Positions 1-8,287 of a stretch of 46,207 nt of DNA are shown here, one piece after another. Source of the stretch: Bacteroidales bacterium (GTDB taxonomy: Bacteria > Bacteroidota > Bacteroidia > Bacteroidales > UBA10428); contig JAFGPL010000157.1 in assembly GCA_016936215.1 (NCBI GenBank), positions 1 to 46,207 on the forward strand, given 5' to 3'. Position numbers and translations under genes: made by a program. The notes below the pieces were generated by a model. That model made no database searches. It was not told the origin of the DNA and saw only the letters and a list, made by a program, of their open reading frames with translations. Positions within the stretch are counted from its first letter, which is position 1; every line of letters starts with the position of its first letter.

Positions 1-10
1 CATGAAACGA

Positions 11-67
11 ACATGAACTTTTTTAATCAAAAATTTCAAAAACAAGCATGATTAAAAAAGTTCATGT
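11..67. repeat. Perfect 19-bp inverted repeat with 19-nt spacer
   Basis: The left arm at 11-29 (acatgaacttttttaatca) is the exact reverse complement of 49-67; the spacer at 30-48 is A-rich. The stem is AT-rich with an internal T6/A6 run, so it is not a classic GC-rich terminator, although it could end transcription from either side or be one end of a small mobile repeat. It lies about 50 nt upstream of the first arabinanase gene, so an operator or mRNA leader hairpin is also possible. The symmetry is certain; the role is unknown. Confidence 0.75.
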
Positions 68-94
68 GAGAGCGGAGCGGTTACATCTGTTCTC
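63..94 (+). repeat. Possible decayed copy of the right-end dispersed repeat
   Basis: This segment (CATGT-GAG..AGCG..ACATCTGT-T-C) resembles 46104-46135 at the other end of the window, which reads CATGTTGAGCGATAGCG then AAACATCTGT. The ACATCTGT block is identical and the GAG/AGCG blocks match with small gaps. It adjoins the perfect inverted repeat at 11-67. A family of such elements is scattered through many Bacteroidota genomes, as I recall it, so common origin is plausible, but the match is short and was aligned by eye. Confidence 0.35.
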
Positions 95-119
95 AGATTT
101 TTAAACAATTTATTATCAA

Positions 120-1139
120 ATGGTTAAAAATTTTAAATGGATGAAAATAAAAAGTTTGCGAAATAACACTTTTATCCTCTTTTCCGCAATTTTACTGCAA
201 ATATCGTTAACATTATTTTCACAAAATATGCCCCCTGTTCACGATCCGGTTATGATCAAAACCGATAGTGCCTATTATCTCTTTTGCACAGGAAGGGGAA
301 TTGCTGTGTGGTCTTCGAAAGATATGAAAGAATGGAAAAGAGAACAGCCCGTTTTTTCAGCACCCCCGGAATGGGCTTTAAAGACAATTCCCGGCTTTAA
401 AGGGCATATCTGGGCCCCCGACATTAGTTTTCATAATGGTCTTTATTACCTGTATTATTCGGTTTCTGCATTTGGCAAGAATACTTCCTGCATAGGCCTG
501 GCAACCAATCCTGTACTTAATCCTGAAAGTCCGGAGTTCAGGTGGACAGACCACGGTAAAGTATTACAGTCGGTGCCCGGGCGTGATATGTGGAATGCCA
601 TAGACCCAAACCTTGCTTTTGATGATGAAGGTGTTCCCTGGCTTGTCTTTGGCTCATTCTGGAATGGAATGAAGCTTTTTAAATTGCAGAAAGACCTTAC
701 CCGTCCTGCTGAACCGGAAAAATGGTATACAGTGGCCAGCAGACCGCGTGATTATAAATATGCCGATTCCCTTGCCGGTGACGCGGCTATTGAGGCCCCT
801 TTCATCTTTAAAAAACATGGATATTATTTCTTGTTTGTTTCATTTGATTATTGTTGCAGGGGCATCAGGAGCAATTATAAAATAATGGTTGGAAGGTCTG
901 GGAATATCACGGGACCATATAAAGACAGAAATGGCGTAGAAATGGCACAGGGGGGAGGAACCCTCGTTCTGGCCGGAAATGAATCATGGCCGGGGGTTGG
1001 TCATAATTCAGCATATACATTTGAAGGAAAAGATTACTTAATCTTTCATGGCTATGATGCTTCAGACAATGGAAAATCAAAACTGCTGATCCGTGAAATT
1101 CAATGGGACAATGAATACTGGCCGGTGGTTACTTTTTGA
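120..1139 (+). CDS. Exported GH43 endo-1,5-alpha-L-arabinanase-like enzyme
   Basis: A 339-residue protein with a signal peptide (hydrophobic stretch about residues 18-34) followed by a single five-bladed propeller typical of GH43 arabinanases. The three catalytic acids are visible: Asp42 in VHDP (base), Asp162 in NAIDPN (pKa modulator) and Glu225 in AAIEAP (acid). The GVGHNS motif near residue 295 carries the histidine that binds the active-site metal in endo-arabinanases. It would cut alpha-1,5-arabinan chains in the periplasm or outside the cell. The ATG at 141 (Met8, MKIKSLRNN) is an equally good start and gives a more usual signal peptide. A GH51 gene follows after 48 nt on the same strand. 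Endo versus exo action, or xylosidase side activity, cannot be settled from motifs alone. Confidence 0.88.
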   Translation: MVKNFKWMKIKSLRNNTFILFSAILLQISLTLFSQNMPPVHDPVMIKTDSAYYLFCTGRGIAVWSSKDMKEWKREQPVFSAPPEWALKTIPGFKGHIWAPDISFHNGLYYLYYSVSAFGKNTSCIGLATNPVLNPESPEFRWTDHGKVLQSVPGRDMWNAIDPNLAFDDEGVPWLVFGSFWNGMKLFKLQKDLTRPAEPEKWYTVASRPRDYKYADSLAGDAAIEAPFIFKKHGYYFLFVSFDYCCRGIRSNYKIMVGRSGNITGPYKDRNGVEMAQGGGTLVLAGNESWPGVGHNSAYTFEGKDYLIFHGYDASDNGKSKLLIREIQWDNEYWPVVTF

Positions 1140-1187
1140 AATACTGAATATTTATAATGAATTATTAAAACTTTAAATAACAGACAC

Positions 1188-2780
1188 ATGATAAACAGGA
1201 AAATTCTTAGTACGGTAATGGCTTGTATAACAATATCGTTGTTTATAACAGGAAGCGCATTATCGCAAAATGCCAAAATAAAGATTGATGTTGAAAGAAC
1301 AATTGGCGATGTAGATAAAAATATCTACAGCAACTTTGTCGAGCACCTCGGCCGCTGTGTATATGGAGGTATTTATGAGCCAGGTTCCCCGCTTTCAGAC
1401 CAGGACGGGTTCAGAAAAGATGTGCTGGAAGCCATTGCTGGTCTTAATGTTACATTAGGAAGGTATCCGGGAGGTAATTTTGTATCAAACTACAACTGGC
1501 GCGATGGTGTTGGCCCTGAAAGGGTACCCAGGATGGAACTCGCATGGGCACGTCTCGAAACCAACCAGTTCGGGACTAATGAATTTATGACATTTTGTAA
1601 AAAAACCGGTATTGAACCCTATTTTTCCGTGAATATGGGAACAGGAACCATTCTTGAAGCGCAACAATGGGTTGAATACTGCAATGTAAAAGAGGGCCCG
1701 TATTTCGCAGAATTAAGAAAAGAACATGGTTTTCCGGAGCCTCACAATATTAAATACTGGAGCCTTGGGAACGAGATGGACGGATTCTGGCAGATGGGAG
1801 CCCTTAGCGCTGAAGATTATTCGAAAAAAGCACGTGAGGCAGCCAAGCTTATGAGGCTTACCGATCCTTCCATTAAACTTATCGCCGCGGGTTCTTCCAA
1901 CTACCGCCCAAATGCAGACCCAAATGAGTGGAATGCCAAAATACTTGCCGAACTCATTGATGTTGTAGATTACATCGCTTTGCATATTTACGTTGGTAAC
2001 CCGGATAATAACTATTACAATTTTCTTTCAACACCCCTTGTACTTGAAGAACGTACCCAAATAGTAAAGGGGATGATTCTGAAAGAGATGGAAAAGGCAC
2101 ACCGAGGTAATCGTCCCCCGGTATATATAGCATGGGACGAGTACAATGTTTGGTACAGAGCCCGTACAGATGAATCAATGCAGGGAACACGCGCCCTCGA
2201 AGAACATTATAACCTCGAAGATGCTCTCGTTATCGCAGGTTTTCTTAATGCCTTTATTCGTAATGCAGATATTGTAAAGATGGCAAACATGGCCCAGTTG
2301 GTTAATGTTATAGCACCCATTTTTACAAACGAACAGGGATTGTTCAGGCAAACCATTTATTTCCCGCTTGCCCTTTTTGCCAATAATGCCCACGGTACTG
2401 CACTCGATGTTTTTGTTAAGTGCGACACTTACGATACCGATGAGTTTTATATCGGGTTGGGAGAAAGCAAAACAAAGCAGACTGATGTTCCGTATCTTGA
2501 TGTTTCCGCAACCTACCAAAACGGAGAAGTGGTTTTGTGTGTTGTCAATAGAAATAAAGATAAAGCTATTACAACCGATCTTCTTTGCCAGACCGGAGAA
2601 TTTACAGGCACTTTTGAGGTTTATGAAGTCAATGGTCCTGATATTAAAACAGTGAATGATTTTGGAAAAGAACCGGTAAAAACAGTTAAAAAACAAGATA
2701 TTAAAGCAAAAGGGAATACCGTAACCTATGCTTTTCCCCCTCACTCGTTTACTATGATTAAAGGCGCTGTGAAACAATAA
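1188..2780 (+). CDS. Exported GH51 alpha-L-arabinofuranosidase (copy 1)
   Basis: A 530-residue protein with a signal peptide ending near SALSQ (residue 27). The (beta/alpha)8 barrel shows the GH51 signatures: GRYPGGNF near 91-98, acid/base Glu196 in SLGNEMDG and nucleophile Glu318 in AWDEYNVWYR. The last 150 or so residues fit the C-terminal beta-sandwich of the family, so it is full length. It removes terminal arabinofuranose from arabinan side chains or from oligosaccharides released by the neighbouring GH43 enzymes. The next gene starts 30 nt downstream. It differs clearly from the second GH51 at 4370-5938 (GNEMDG against GNENWG, and different loops), so the two probably prefer different linkages rather than being a recent duplicate. 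Confidence 0.92.
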   Translation: MINRKILSTVMACITISLFITGSALSQNAKIKIDVERTIGDVDKNIYSNFVEHLGRCVYGGIYEPGSPLSDQDGFRKDVLEAIAGLNVTLGRYPGGNFVSNYNWRDGVGPERVPRMELAWARLETNQFGTNEFMTFCKKTGIEPYFSVNMGTGTILEAQQWVEYCNVKEGPYFAELRKEHGFPEPHNIKYWSLGNEMDGFWQMGALSAEDYSKKAREAAKLMRLTDPSIKLIAAGSSNYRPNADPNEWNAKILAELIDVVDYIALHIYVGNPDNNYYNFLSTPLVLEERTQIVKGMILKEMEKAHRGNRPPVYIAWDEYNVWYRARTDESMQGTRALEEHYNLEDALVIAGFLNAFIRNADIVKMANMAQLVNVIAPIFTNEQGLFRQTIYFPLALFANNAHGTALDVFVKCDTYDTDEFYIGLGESKTKQTDVPYLDVSATYQNGEVVLCVVNRNKDKAITTDLLCQTGEFTGTFEVYEVNGPDIKTVNDFGKEPVKTVKKQDIKAKGNTVTYAFPPHSFTMIKGAVKQ

Positions 2781-2810
2781 AACCATTGGTACTATTTTAA
2801 GATATGAATA

Positions 2811-4322
2811 ATGCGAACTAAAGCAAAGGATTTAATACATAAGATTTTTTTTACAGGATTTTTAATCGCTTTATCCGTTCTTTTTCAAATATCATGCTCG
2901 GATGACGAGAATGGGCCCATTGATATACCAGATGATACTGTTGAGGAACCGGAAGGGGTTGATACCGCATTCCTTAAAGATTTTCTTGATACTTATTACC
3001 ATGTTTATCAATTCGAGAAGGTTTATCAATGGGGAGTATACAATACCCACGACCCTTCAGTAATATACCATGACGGTTACTATTACTGTTATTCAACTGA
3101 TGTATTTTATGGACTTCCGATCATGAGGGCAGGTATACAGGTAAGGCGTTCAGGAGATTTGGTGAAATGGGACTTTTTGGAATGGGCATATAGCGGCAGG
3201 CCATCGCAGGCTGTAGCATATATTACCGAAAATAACGGTACCCCGGTTGATAATGTATGGGCCCCTTATATTTTAAAAGCAGGTGACCAATTCAGGTTAT
3301 ACTATTCACAAGCTGCAGTTGAACCAAAACTGAGCGCTATAGGTTTAACCACAAGCAATAGCCCAATGGGGCCATGGACTGAAGCAGGGTTGGTTGTCAC
3401 TTCCAAGAGCAGTATCACCATGCCCAACGCCATTGACCCTACTGTTATTATTGACCAGCAGCAACGGCACTTTATGTTTTACGGGTCTTCATGGGACGGG
3501 ATTTATATTTTACAACTCGATCCGGCAACAGGGCTTGCACTTACGCCAAACAGTAAAGGTAAAAGGATAGCCCACAGGGGATTTACCAACAATGTAATGA
3601 ATGGCAACATCGAAGCGCCTGAGGTAATTTACAATCCTCAGTTTAACAAATATTATCTCTTTATCTCTTACGACTGGCTTGAAACAAAGTATAACGTGAG
3701 GGTATGCAGGGCTGATAATGCAGAAGGGCCTTATTACGATTATAACGGTAACGATGTGAACACTTACCTTGATAACGGCCCGATGATCCTTGCACCCTAT
3801 GCTTTTTCGGGCCATAGTGGGTGGCAGGGCACTGCACATTGCGCTGTATTTGAAAAAGACGGCCAGTATTACATGGCGCATCAGGGCCGGCCTGTTATCA
3901 ATAAAAGTTTCATGGACCTGCATGTTCGCCGGATACTCTGGACTGATGATGGCTGGCCGGTTGTTTCACCCCAGCGTTACGCGGGGATTTCTGTTTCGGA
4001 GGTAAATAAAGAAGAGTTAACAGGTTCCTGGGAACGAATTGAATTTGGCTACCGGGTGGTGCCCGGGTTTGCTGAAGAACAGACAAGCCCCGACCTGCAA
4101 AAATCTGCGGTAATAACACTGGCAGCCGACAGCACCATAAATGGCGATGCATCTTATAAATGGTCATTTACCGGACAAACACTCGAACTGAACTGGAACA
4201 ATGTTACTATTGACAAAGTGCTTGTTGAACGCGGCTGGGACTGGGAAAAGAAAACAGAAACAATACTTTTTACAGGCCTGAACAATAAAGGGACCACCAT
4301 ATGGGGAAAGAAAGTTCAGTAA
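2811..4322 (+). CDS. Surface lipoprotein GH43 endo-arabinanase, two-domain type
   Basis: A 503-residue protein with a lipoprotein signal: a hydrophobic stretch then FQISC, giving lipidated Cys29 followed by Ser-Asp-Asp-Glu. That acidic run resembles the lipoprotein export signal that sends Bacteroidota lipoproteins to the cell surface. The propeller has Asp81 (THDP), Asp209 (NAIDPT) and Glu268 (NIEAPE) as catalytic acids. After about residue 395 a second beta-rich domain follows, as in the long two-domain extracellular endo-arabinanases of this phylum. It likely makes the first cuts in polymeric arabinan at the surface, feeding the smaller GH43 and the two GH51 enzymes. Its TAA overlaps an ATG at 4322 (TAATG), so the next gene may be translationally coupled. 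Confidence 0.88.
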   Translation: MRTKAKDLIHKIFFTGFLIALSVLFQISCSDDENGPIDIPDDTVEEPEGVDTAFLKDFLDTYYHVYQFEKVYQWGVYNTHDPSVIYHDGYYYCYSTDVFYGLPIMRAGIQVRRSGDLVKWDFLEWAYSGRPSQAVAYITENNGTPVDNVWAPYILKAGDQFRLYYSQAAVEPKLSAIGLTTSNSPMGPWTEAGLVVTSKSSITMPNAIDPTVIIDQQQRHFMFYGSSWDGIYILQLDPATGLALTPNSKGKRIAHRGFTNNVMNGNIEAPEVIYNPQFNKYYLFISYDWLETKYNVRVCRADNAEGPYYDYNGNDVNTYLDNGPMILAPYAFSGHSGWQGTAHCAVFEKDGQYYMAHQGRPVINKSFMDLHVRRILWTDDGWPVVSPQRYAGISVSEVNKEELTGSWERIEFGYRVVPGFAEEQTSPDLQKSAVITLAADSTINGDASYKWSFTGQTLELNWNNVTIDKVLVERGWDWEKKTETILFTGLNNKGTTIWGKKVQ

Positions 4323-4369
4323 TGAAACAATATCATGTTAAATGTATAAAAATCAATAAAATATCTACT

Positions 4370-5938
4370 ATGAAACTAAACAGATTACATGTCTTTTTAG
4401 CAGCAGGGTTATTCCTGACCTTCTCCTTTGCATACGGCCAGGCAGACAAACAGTCACTTTCGGCCAAAATGGTAATAAATGCCGATTTGGGCAAAGATGT
4501 CATCAGCAGGCATATCTACGGCCATTTTTCCGAACACCTTGGACATTGTATTTATGGAGGTTATTGGGTGGGAGAAGATTCTGAAATTCCCAATACAAAT
4601 GGCATCAGGAATGATGTGGTGGAGGCTTTAAAAAAGATAAATATACCCAACCTTCGCTGGCCGGGCGGTTGCTTTGCCGATGAATACCACTGGATGGATG
4701 GAATAGGCCCGCGGTCTGAAAGGCCCAAAATGGTAAATACACACTGGGGGGGAGTAACCGAAGACAACAGTTTCGGGACACATGAGTTTCTTGAGCTTTG
4801 CCGGCAGTTGAACACCGAGCCATACATTTGTGGCAATGTAGGGAGCGGAACTGTTGAAGAGATGTCGAAATGGGTCGAATATATCAATTTTGACGGTATA
4901 AGCCCTATGGCTGAAATGCGTAAGAAAAACGGACAGGAGAAACCCTGGGGGGTAAAATACTGGGCAGTAGGTAATGAAAACTGGGGCTGCGGCGGTAACA
5001 TGACCCCTGAATTTTATGCAGACCAATACCGGAGATACGCAACATTCTGCCGTAACTATGGCGGAAACAATCTCCTGAAAGTTGCCGGCGGGGCCAATGT
5101 AGACGATTATAACTGGACTGAGGTATTAATGAAGAAAATACCCCACTGGCAGATGTGGGGGCTGTCTTTACACCACTATACCACCGACTGGTGGAATAAA
5201 GGTCCCGCAACAGGCTTTCCCGAAAGCCGCTATTTCGATGTGCTCGATCGTTGCCTCAAGATCGAAAAAGTACTCGACAGGCATATTAATATTATGGATA
5301 AATACGATCCCGAAAAAAGGGTTGCCCTTGTATTCGATGAATGGGGAACCTGGTACGATGTGGAACCGGGTACCAATCCCGGGTTTCTGTTTCAGCAAAA
5401 CACAATCCGCGATGCCTTGGTGGCCGGCATTTCACTTAATTATATGAACCAGAGGTGCGACAGGATTAAAATGGCTAATATTGCACAGACAATCAATGTG
5501 TTGCAGGCACTGATTTTTACCAAAGACGACAAGATGCTGCTTACCCCTACCTATCACGTGTTTGATATGTACAAAGTACATCAGGATGCAACACTGCTCC
5601 CGGTTAATGTTTTACAGAACAGCTACTATGAATACGAAAAATCCAAATTGCCCGCGCTCAGCGTATCTGCTTCAAAAGATAAAAATGGTGCGGTACATTT
5701 AACCATTACCAACCTGCATCCCTCAAAGAAACTCACCCTGAATGCCGAAATCAGGGGCAGCAATGGTTCATCTTTGAATGGAATGCTGTTAACGGCTGAA
5801 ACAATGGACGCATGCAATACATTTGAAAACCCTGAACATGTTAAACCGGTGAAGTTTAACGGCGCTACTTTAAAAAACAATATATTAACTGCCGAATTGC
5901 CCGCAAAATCGGTTGTTATGATCGAAATAAAGCAGTAA
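4370..5938 (+). CDS. Exported GH51 alpha-L-arabinofuranosidase (copy 2)
   Basis: The frame is open from 4301 and also offers an ATG at 4322 that overlaps the previous stop, but the ATG at 4370 puts a normal signal peptide ([13 protein letters not shown]..., ending near AYGQ) at the very start, so I chose it; this gives 522 residues. GH51 signatures: [14 protein letters not shown] near 95-108, acid/base Glu203 in AVGNENWG and nucleophile Glu324 in [10 protein letters not shown]. The C-terminal beta-sandwich is complete. It resembles the arabinofuranosidases of Bacteroides arabinan loci more than copy 1 does. It is the last gene of the GH43-GH51-GH43-GH51 run and is followed by a terminator at 6033. 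Confidence 0.92.
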   Translation: MKLNRLHVFLAAGLFLTFSFAYGQADKQSLSAKMVINADLGKDVISRHIYGHFSEHLGHCIYGGYWVGEDSEIPNTNGIRNDVVEALKKINIPNLRWPGGCFADEYHWMDGIGPRSERPKMVNTHWGGVTEDNSFGTHEFLELCRQLNTEPYICGNVGSGTVEEMSKWVEYINFDGISPMAEMRKKNGQEKPWGVKYWAVGNENWGCGGNMTPEFYADQYRRYATFCRNYGGNNLLKVAGGANVDDYNWTEVLMKKIPHWQMWGLSLHHYTTDWWNKGPATGFPESRYFDVLDRCLKIEKVLDRHINIMDKYDPEKRVALVFDEWGTWYDVEPGTNPGFLFQQNTIRDALVAGISLNYMNQRCDRIKMANIAQTINVLQALIFTKDDKMLLTPTYHVFDMYKVHQDATLLPVNVLQNSYYEYEKSKLPALSVSASKDKNGAVHLTITNLHPSKKLTLNAEIRGSNGSSLNGMLLTAETMDACNTFENPEHVKPVKFNGATLKNNILTAELPAKSVVMIEIKQ

Positions 5939-6032
5939 AATTTTGGTTTGAAGTTTCATAGTCTTTAACATTTGTTTGTGTTTAATTTTTAGAAAACCTG
6001 GATTTTCAGATTTAGGTTATTACAAGTAAAGA

Positions 6033-6070
6033 AAAGGAAACTGAAGTAATTCGGTTTCCTTTCTTTGTTT
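6033..6070 (+). terminator. Rho-independent terminator of the arabinan operon
   Basis: A 13-bp stem, 6033-6045 pairing with 6050-6062 (one T-G wobble) around a GTAA loop, is followed by CTTTGTTT. The core AAAGGAAAC/GTTTCCTTT is perfect. It lies about 95 nt after the second GH51 stop. The gap 5939-6154 holds this hairpin and the next promoter; I see no gene in it. Confidence 0.75.
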
Positions 6071-6104
6071 AATCTGATTCTAAATTAGATATACATATTA
6101 AATA

Positions 6105-6138
6105 TTGTGTTTATGTGACTGTTATTTCATTAAATTTA
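6105..6138 (+). promoter_or_regulatory. Candidate Bacteroidota promoter for the reductase gene
   Basis: TTG at 6105-6107 and TAAATTTA at 6131-6138 (7 of 8 to TAnnTTTG) are 23 nt apart, at the edge of the 17-23 range known for this phylum's primary sigma factor. Transcription would start near 6145. Only a motif match. Confidence 0.35.
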
Positions 6139-6154
6139 CATTAGTATCAACCTA

Positions 6155-7366
6155 ATGAATAAGGCTATGAAACAGACATCATTGTCCCGACGGAATTTCC
6201 TGAAAACCTCACTGATTGGCACTGCAGGTATAACTGTTGGAAGCAAAGCGATTGCAAATACCATGCAGGAAGAAAAGAAAAAAACTATAATTTACCGAAA
6301 ACTTGGAAATACAGATCTGGTATTGCCGATTGTCAGCATGGGTGTGATGAGGTCTGACAGTCCTAACCTGGTAAAAGCGGCGCTTGATTCGGGGATCAAA
6401 CACTTCGATACTGCCCACGGTTACCAGCAGGGTAACAACGAACTGATGCTGGGTAATTTCTTTAAAGACATTTCCCGCGATTCATACACCATTGCCACCA
6501 AGATTCATCCCGACAGGAAGAAAATAAACGATGGGGAAATGAACCCCGAAGAGGTTAAAAAAGATTTTCTCGACCGTCTGGCCATAAGCCTTCAGCGTTT
6601 GCAGACAGACCATGTGGATATTCTATACAACCATGCTGCCGGATCAGCAGAGGATGTTACGAATGAAGCGATACTCGATGCACTTTTAACTGCAAAGAAA
6701 GAGGGAAAAACGCGGTATATTGGTGTTTCAACCCATCGTAACGAACCGGATGTTATCCAGGCCGCGATTGATTCGGGCGTGATTGATGTGGTGCTTGTAG
6801 CCATCAATTTTAAGCAGCAGCACAATACACAGATTAAAGAAAAAATTGCACTTGCAGCCGAAAAGGGCATTGGCATTATTGCCATGAAGACCATGGCCGG
6901 TGCTTTTCTCGATAAGGAAAGAACCCAGCCGATTAATTGCAAAGCAGCCTTAAAATGGGTGATGCAGGATACCAATGTTCATACAAGCATTCCCGCGATT
7001 ACCGCCATTGATATTCTTATTGAAAATCTTTCGGTTATGGAAAACCTTGAACTTACAGAAGACGAAATGAAAGATTTACAGACAGCCGGATTGGTTGCCG
7101 GTTTATACTGTGATGGCTGTAATGAGTGTACCGGGCAGTGCAGAAAAGGATTGCCTGTTCACGATATCATGCGTGCCTATATGTATGCCTATGGCTACAA
7201 CGACTTTAAGCAGGCCCACAGTGTAATAAAAGATATTGGCCTTGGAGATAATCCTTGTAAAGATTGCGATCAATGCACCATTAAGTGTATCAGGAATTTT
7301 AATATAGCAGAAAAAATTGGTGATATATCGCGATTGTCTTCTGTTCCTGAAGATTTTCTTGCATAA
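6155..7366 (+). CDS. Tat-exported aldo/keto reductase with two [4Fe-4S] motifs
   Basis: A 403-residue protein that opens with a twin-arginine signal, SRRNFLK at residues 11-17, then a hydrophobic stretch. The aldo/keto reductase barrel follows from about 43, with the catalytic tetrad Asp85, Tyr90 (DTAHGY), Lys116 (ATKIHP) and His160 (LYNHAAG). The C-terminus has two CxxCxxCxxxC motifs, Cys319-Cys329 and Cys368-Cys378, each fitting a [4Fe-4S] cluster. Tat export means it is folded with its cofactors before crossing the membrane. The substrate is unknown; sugar or keto-group oxidoreduction is possible, and NAD(P)H supply outside the cytoplasm is doubtful, so the clusters may carry the electrons. 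ATG at 6167 (MKQTSLSRR) is an alternative start. A DUF6599-like gene follows after 15 nt. Confidence 0.85.
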   Translation: MNKAMKQTSLSRRNFLKTSLIGTAGITVGSKAIANTMQEEKKKTIIYRKLGNTDLVLPIVSMGVMRSDSPNLVKAALDSGIKHFDTAHGYQQGNNELMLGNFFKDISRDSYTIATKIHPDRKKINDGEMNPEEVKKDFLDRLAISLQRLQTDHVDILYNHAAGSAEDVTNEAILDALLTAKKEGKTRYIGVSTHRNEPDVIQAAIDSGVIDVVLVAINFKQQHNTQIKEKIALAAEKGIGIIAMKTMAGAFLDKERTQPINCKAALKWVMQDTNVHTSIPAITAIDILIENLSVMENLELTEDEMKDLQTAGLVAGLYCDGCNECTGQCRKGLPVHDIMRAYMYAYGYNDFKQAHSVIKDIGLGDNPCKDCDQCTIKCIRNFNIAEKIGDISRLSSVPEDFLA

Positions 7367-7381
7367 TTTAAAACGGGTATC

Positions 7382-8245
7382 ATGAAAAAAATATTCGCCT
7401 TAAGCATGGTTTATTTGTTTTTGATAACGATAGGCCATGCTGAAGTTCAGGAAACAATATTTCCGCAGATAGAGGGATGGGAATTGAAAATTGATGACAT
7501 GGTTTATACCCCTGACAATCTATGGGAGTTAATTAACGGTGCTGCTGATGTGTTTCTTTTATATGGTTTTCAGGATTTACATATCGGAGAATACTCCAAA
7601 AGTTCCGGAGAGGCCCTTAGAGTTGAACTTTACCGACACAGCACTACCAATAACGCATTTGGTATCTATGCCAGCGAACGGATGCCGGATTATAAATTCA
7701 TGAATATTGGGACAGAGGGTTATACAAGCTTCGGGGCATTGAATTTTTTTGCCGGTGAATACTATGTGAAAATGTTTTGGACCGGATCAGTGGAGGCGTC
7801 TGAAACAACCATGAAAGAATTGGCCGGGGGGATTAAAGATGCTCTAAATCAGCAAATTTTCTGGCCGAAGGAATTATCACTCTTTCCGGAAGAAAACAGG
7901 ATAGTTAAAACCGAGGGGTTTACTTCGCAGGGATTTTTGGGGTACAGTTTCCTGAATAATGCCTTTACTGTTTCTTACAGGATAAATAATACTGATTTTA
8001 AATTGTTCATCATCAATCTTCCAACAGGGGAACAAGCAGAAGCAATTCTTAAAAGGTATTTTGAAACCATAAAATACACGGATTACACCACAGAGCTGAA
8101 AAACCATGTTGTAGAAGACCCATACAACGGGAAAGTTGGGATTGGGGTGAGCGGTAATTTCCTTTATGGTGTTGTTCAGGCAGACGATATTGAGTTGATA
8201 AAGAACAGTCTTACTTTGCTAAGTAACTGCATCGTAAAAAAGTAA
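7382..8245 (+). CDS. Secreted DUF6599-like protein, unknown function
   Basis: A 287-residue protein with a signal peptide (about residues 1-20, ending near GHAEV). The mature part carries blocks I associate with the DUF6599 family: LWELINGAADVFLLYGF, then ALRVELYRH, NAFGIYASER and EYYVKMFW. No catalytic motif, metal site or membrane segment is evident, and there are no cysteine pairs. It starts 15 nt after the reductase and is probably co-transcribed, so it may act with that enzyme in the periplasm. Family assignment is by memory of conserved blocks; function is not known to me. Confidence 0.7.
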   Translation: MKKIFALSMVYLFLITIGHAEVQETIFPQIEGWELKIDDMVYTPDNLWELINGAADVFLLYGFQDLHIGEYSKSSGEALRVELYRHSTTNNAFGIYASERMPDYKFMNIGTEGYTSFGALNFFAGEYYVKMFWTGSVEASETTMKELAGGIKDALNQQIFWPKELSLFPEENRIVKTEGFTSQGFLGYSFLNNAFTVSYRINNTDFKLFIINLPTGEQAEAILKRYFETIKYTDYTTELKNHVVEDPYNGKVGIGVSGNFLYGVVQADDIELIKNSLTLLSNCIVKK

Positions 8246-8287
8246 AGCTTTCTTTGTCTTGCCGGGGCATTGATGGCCTGTGTGTAC

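Noticed and set aside
2175-2786. 203-codon open frame opposite the first GH51 gene
   Set aside because: The GH51 catalytic and C-terminal domains explain the sequence; the antisense product is low-complexity and Ile/Phe/Cys-rich.
1-6070. Complete polysaccharide utilization locus
   Set aside because: No SusC, SusD or regulator is encoded in the window; only the enzyme part can be claimed.
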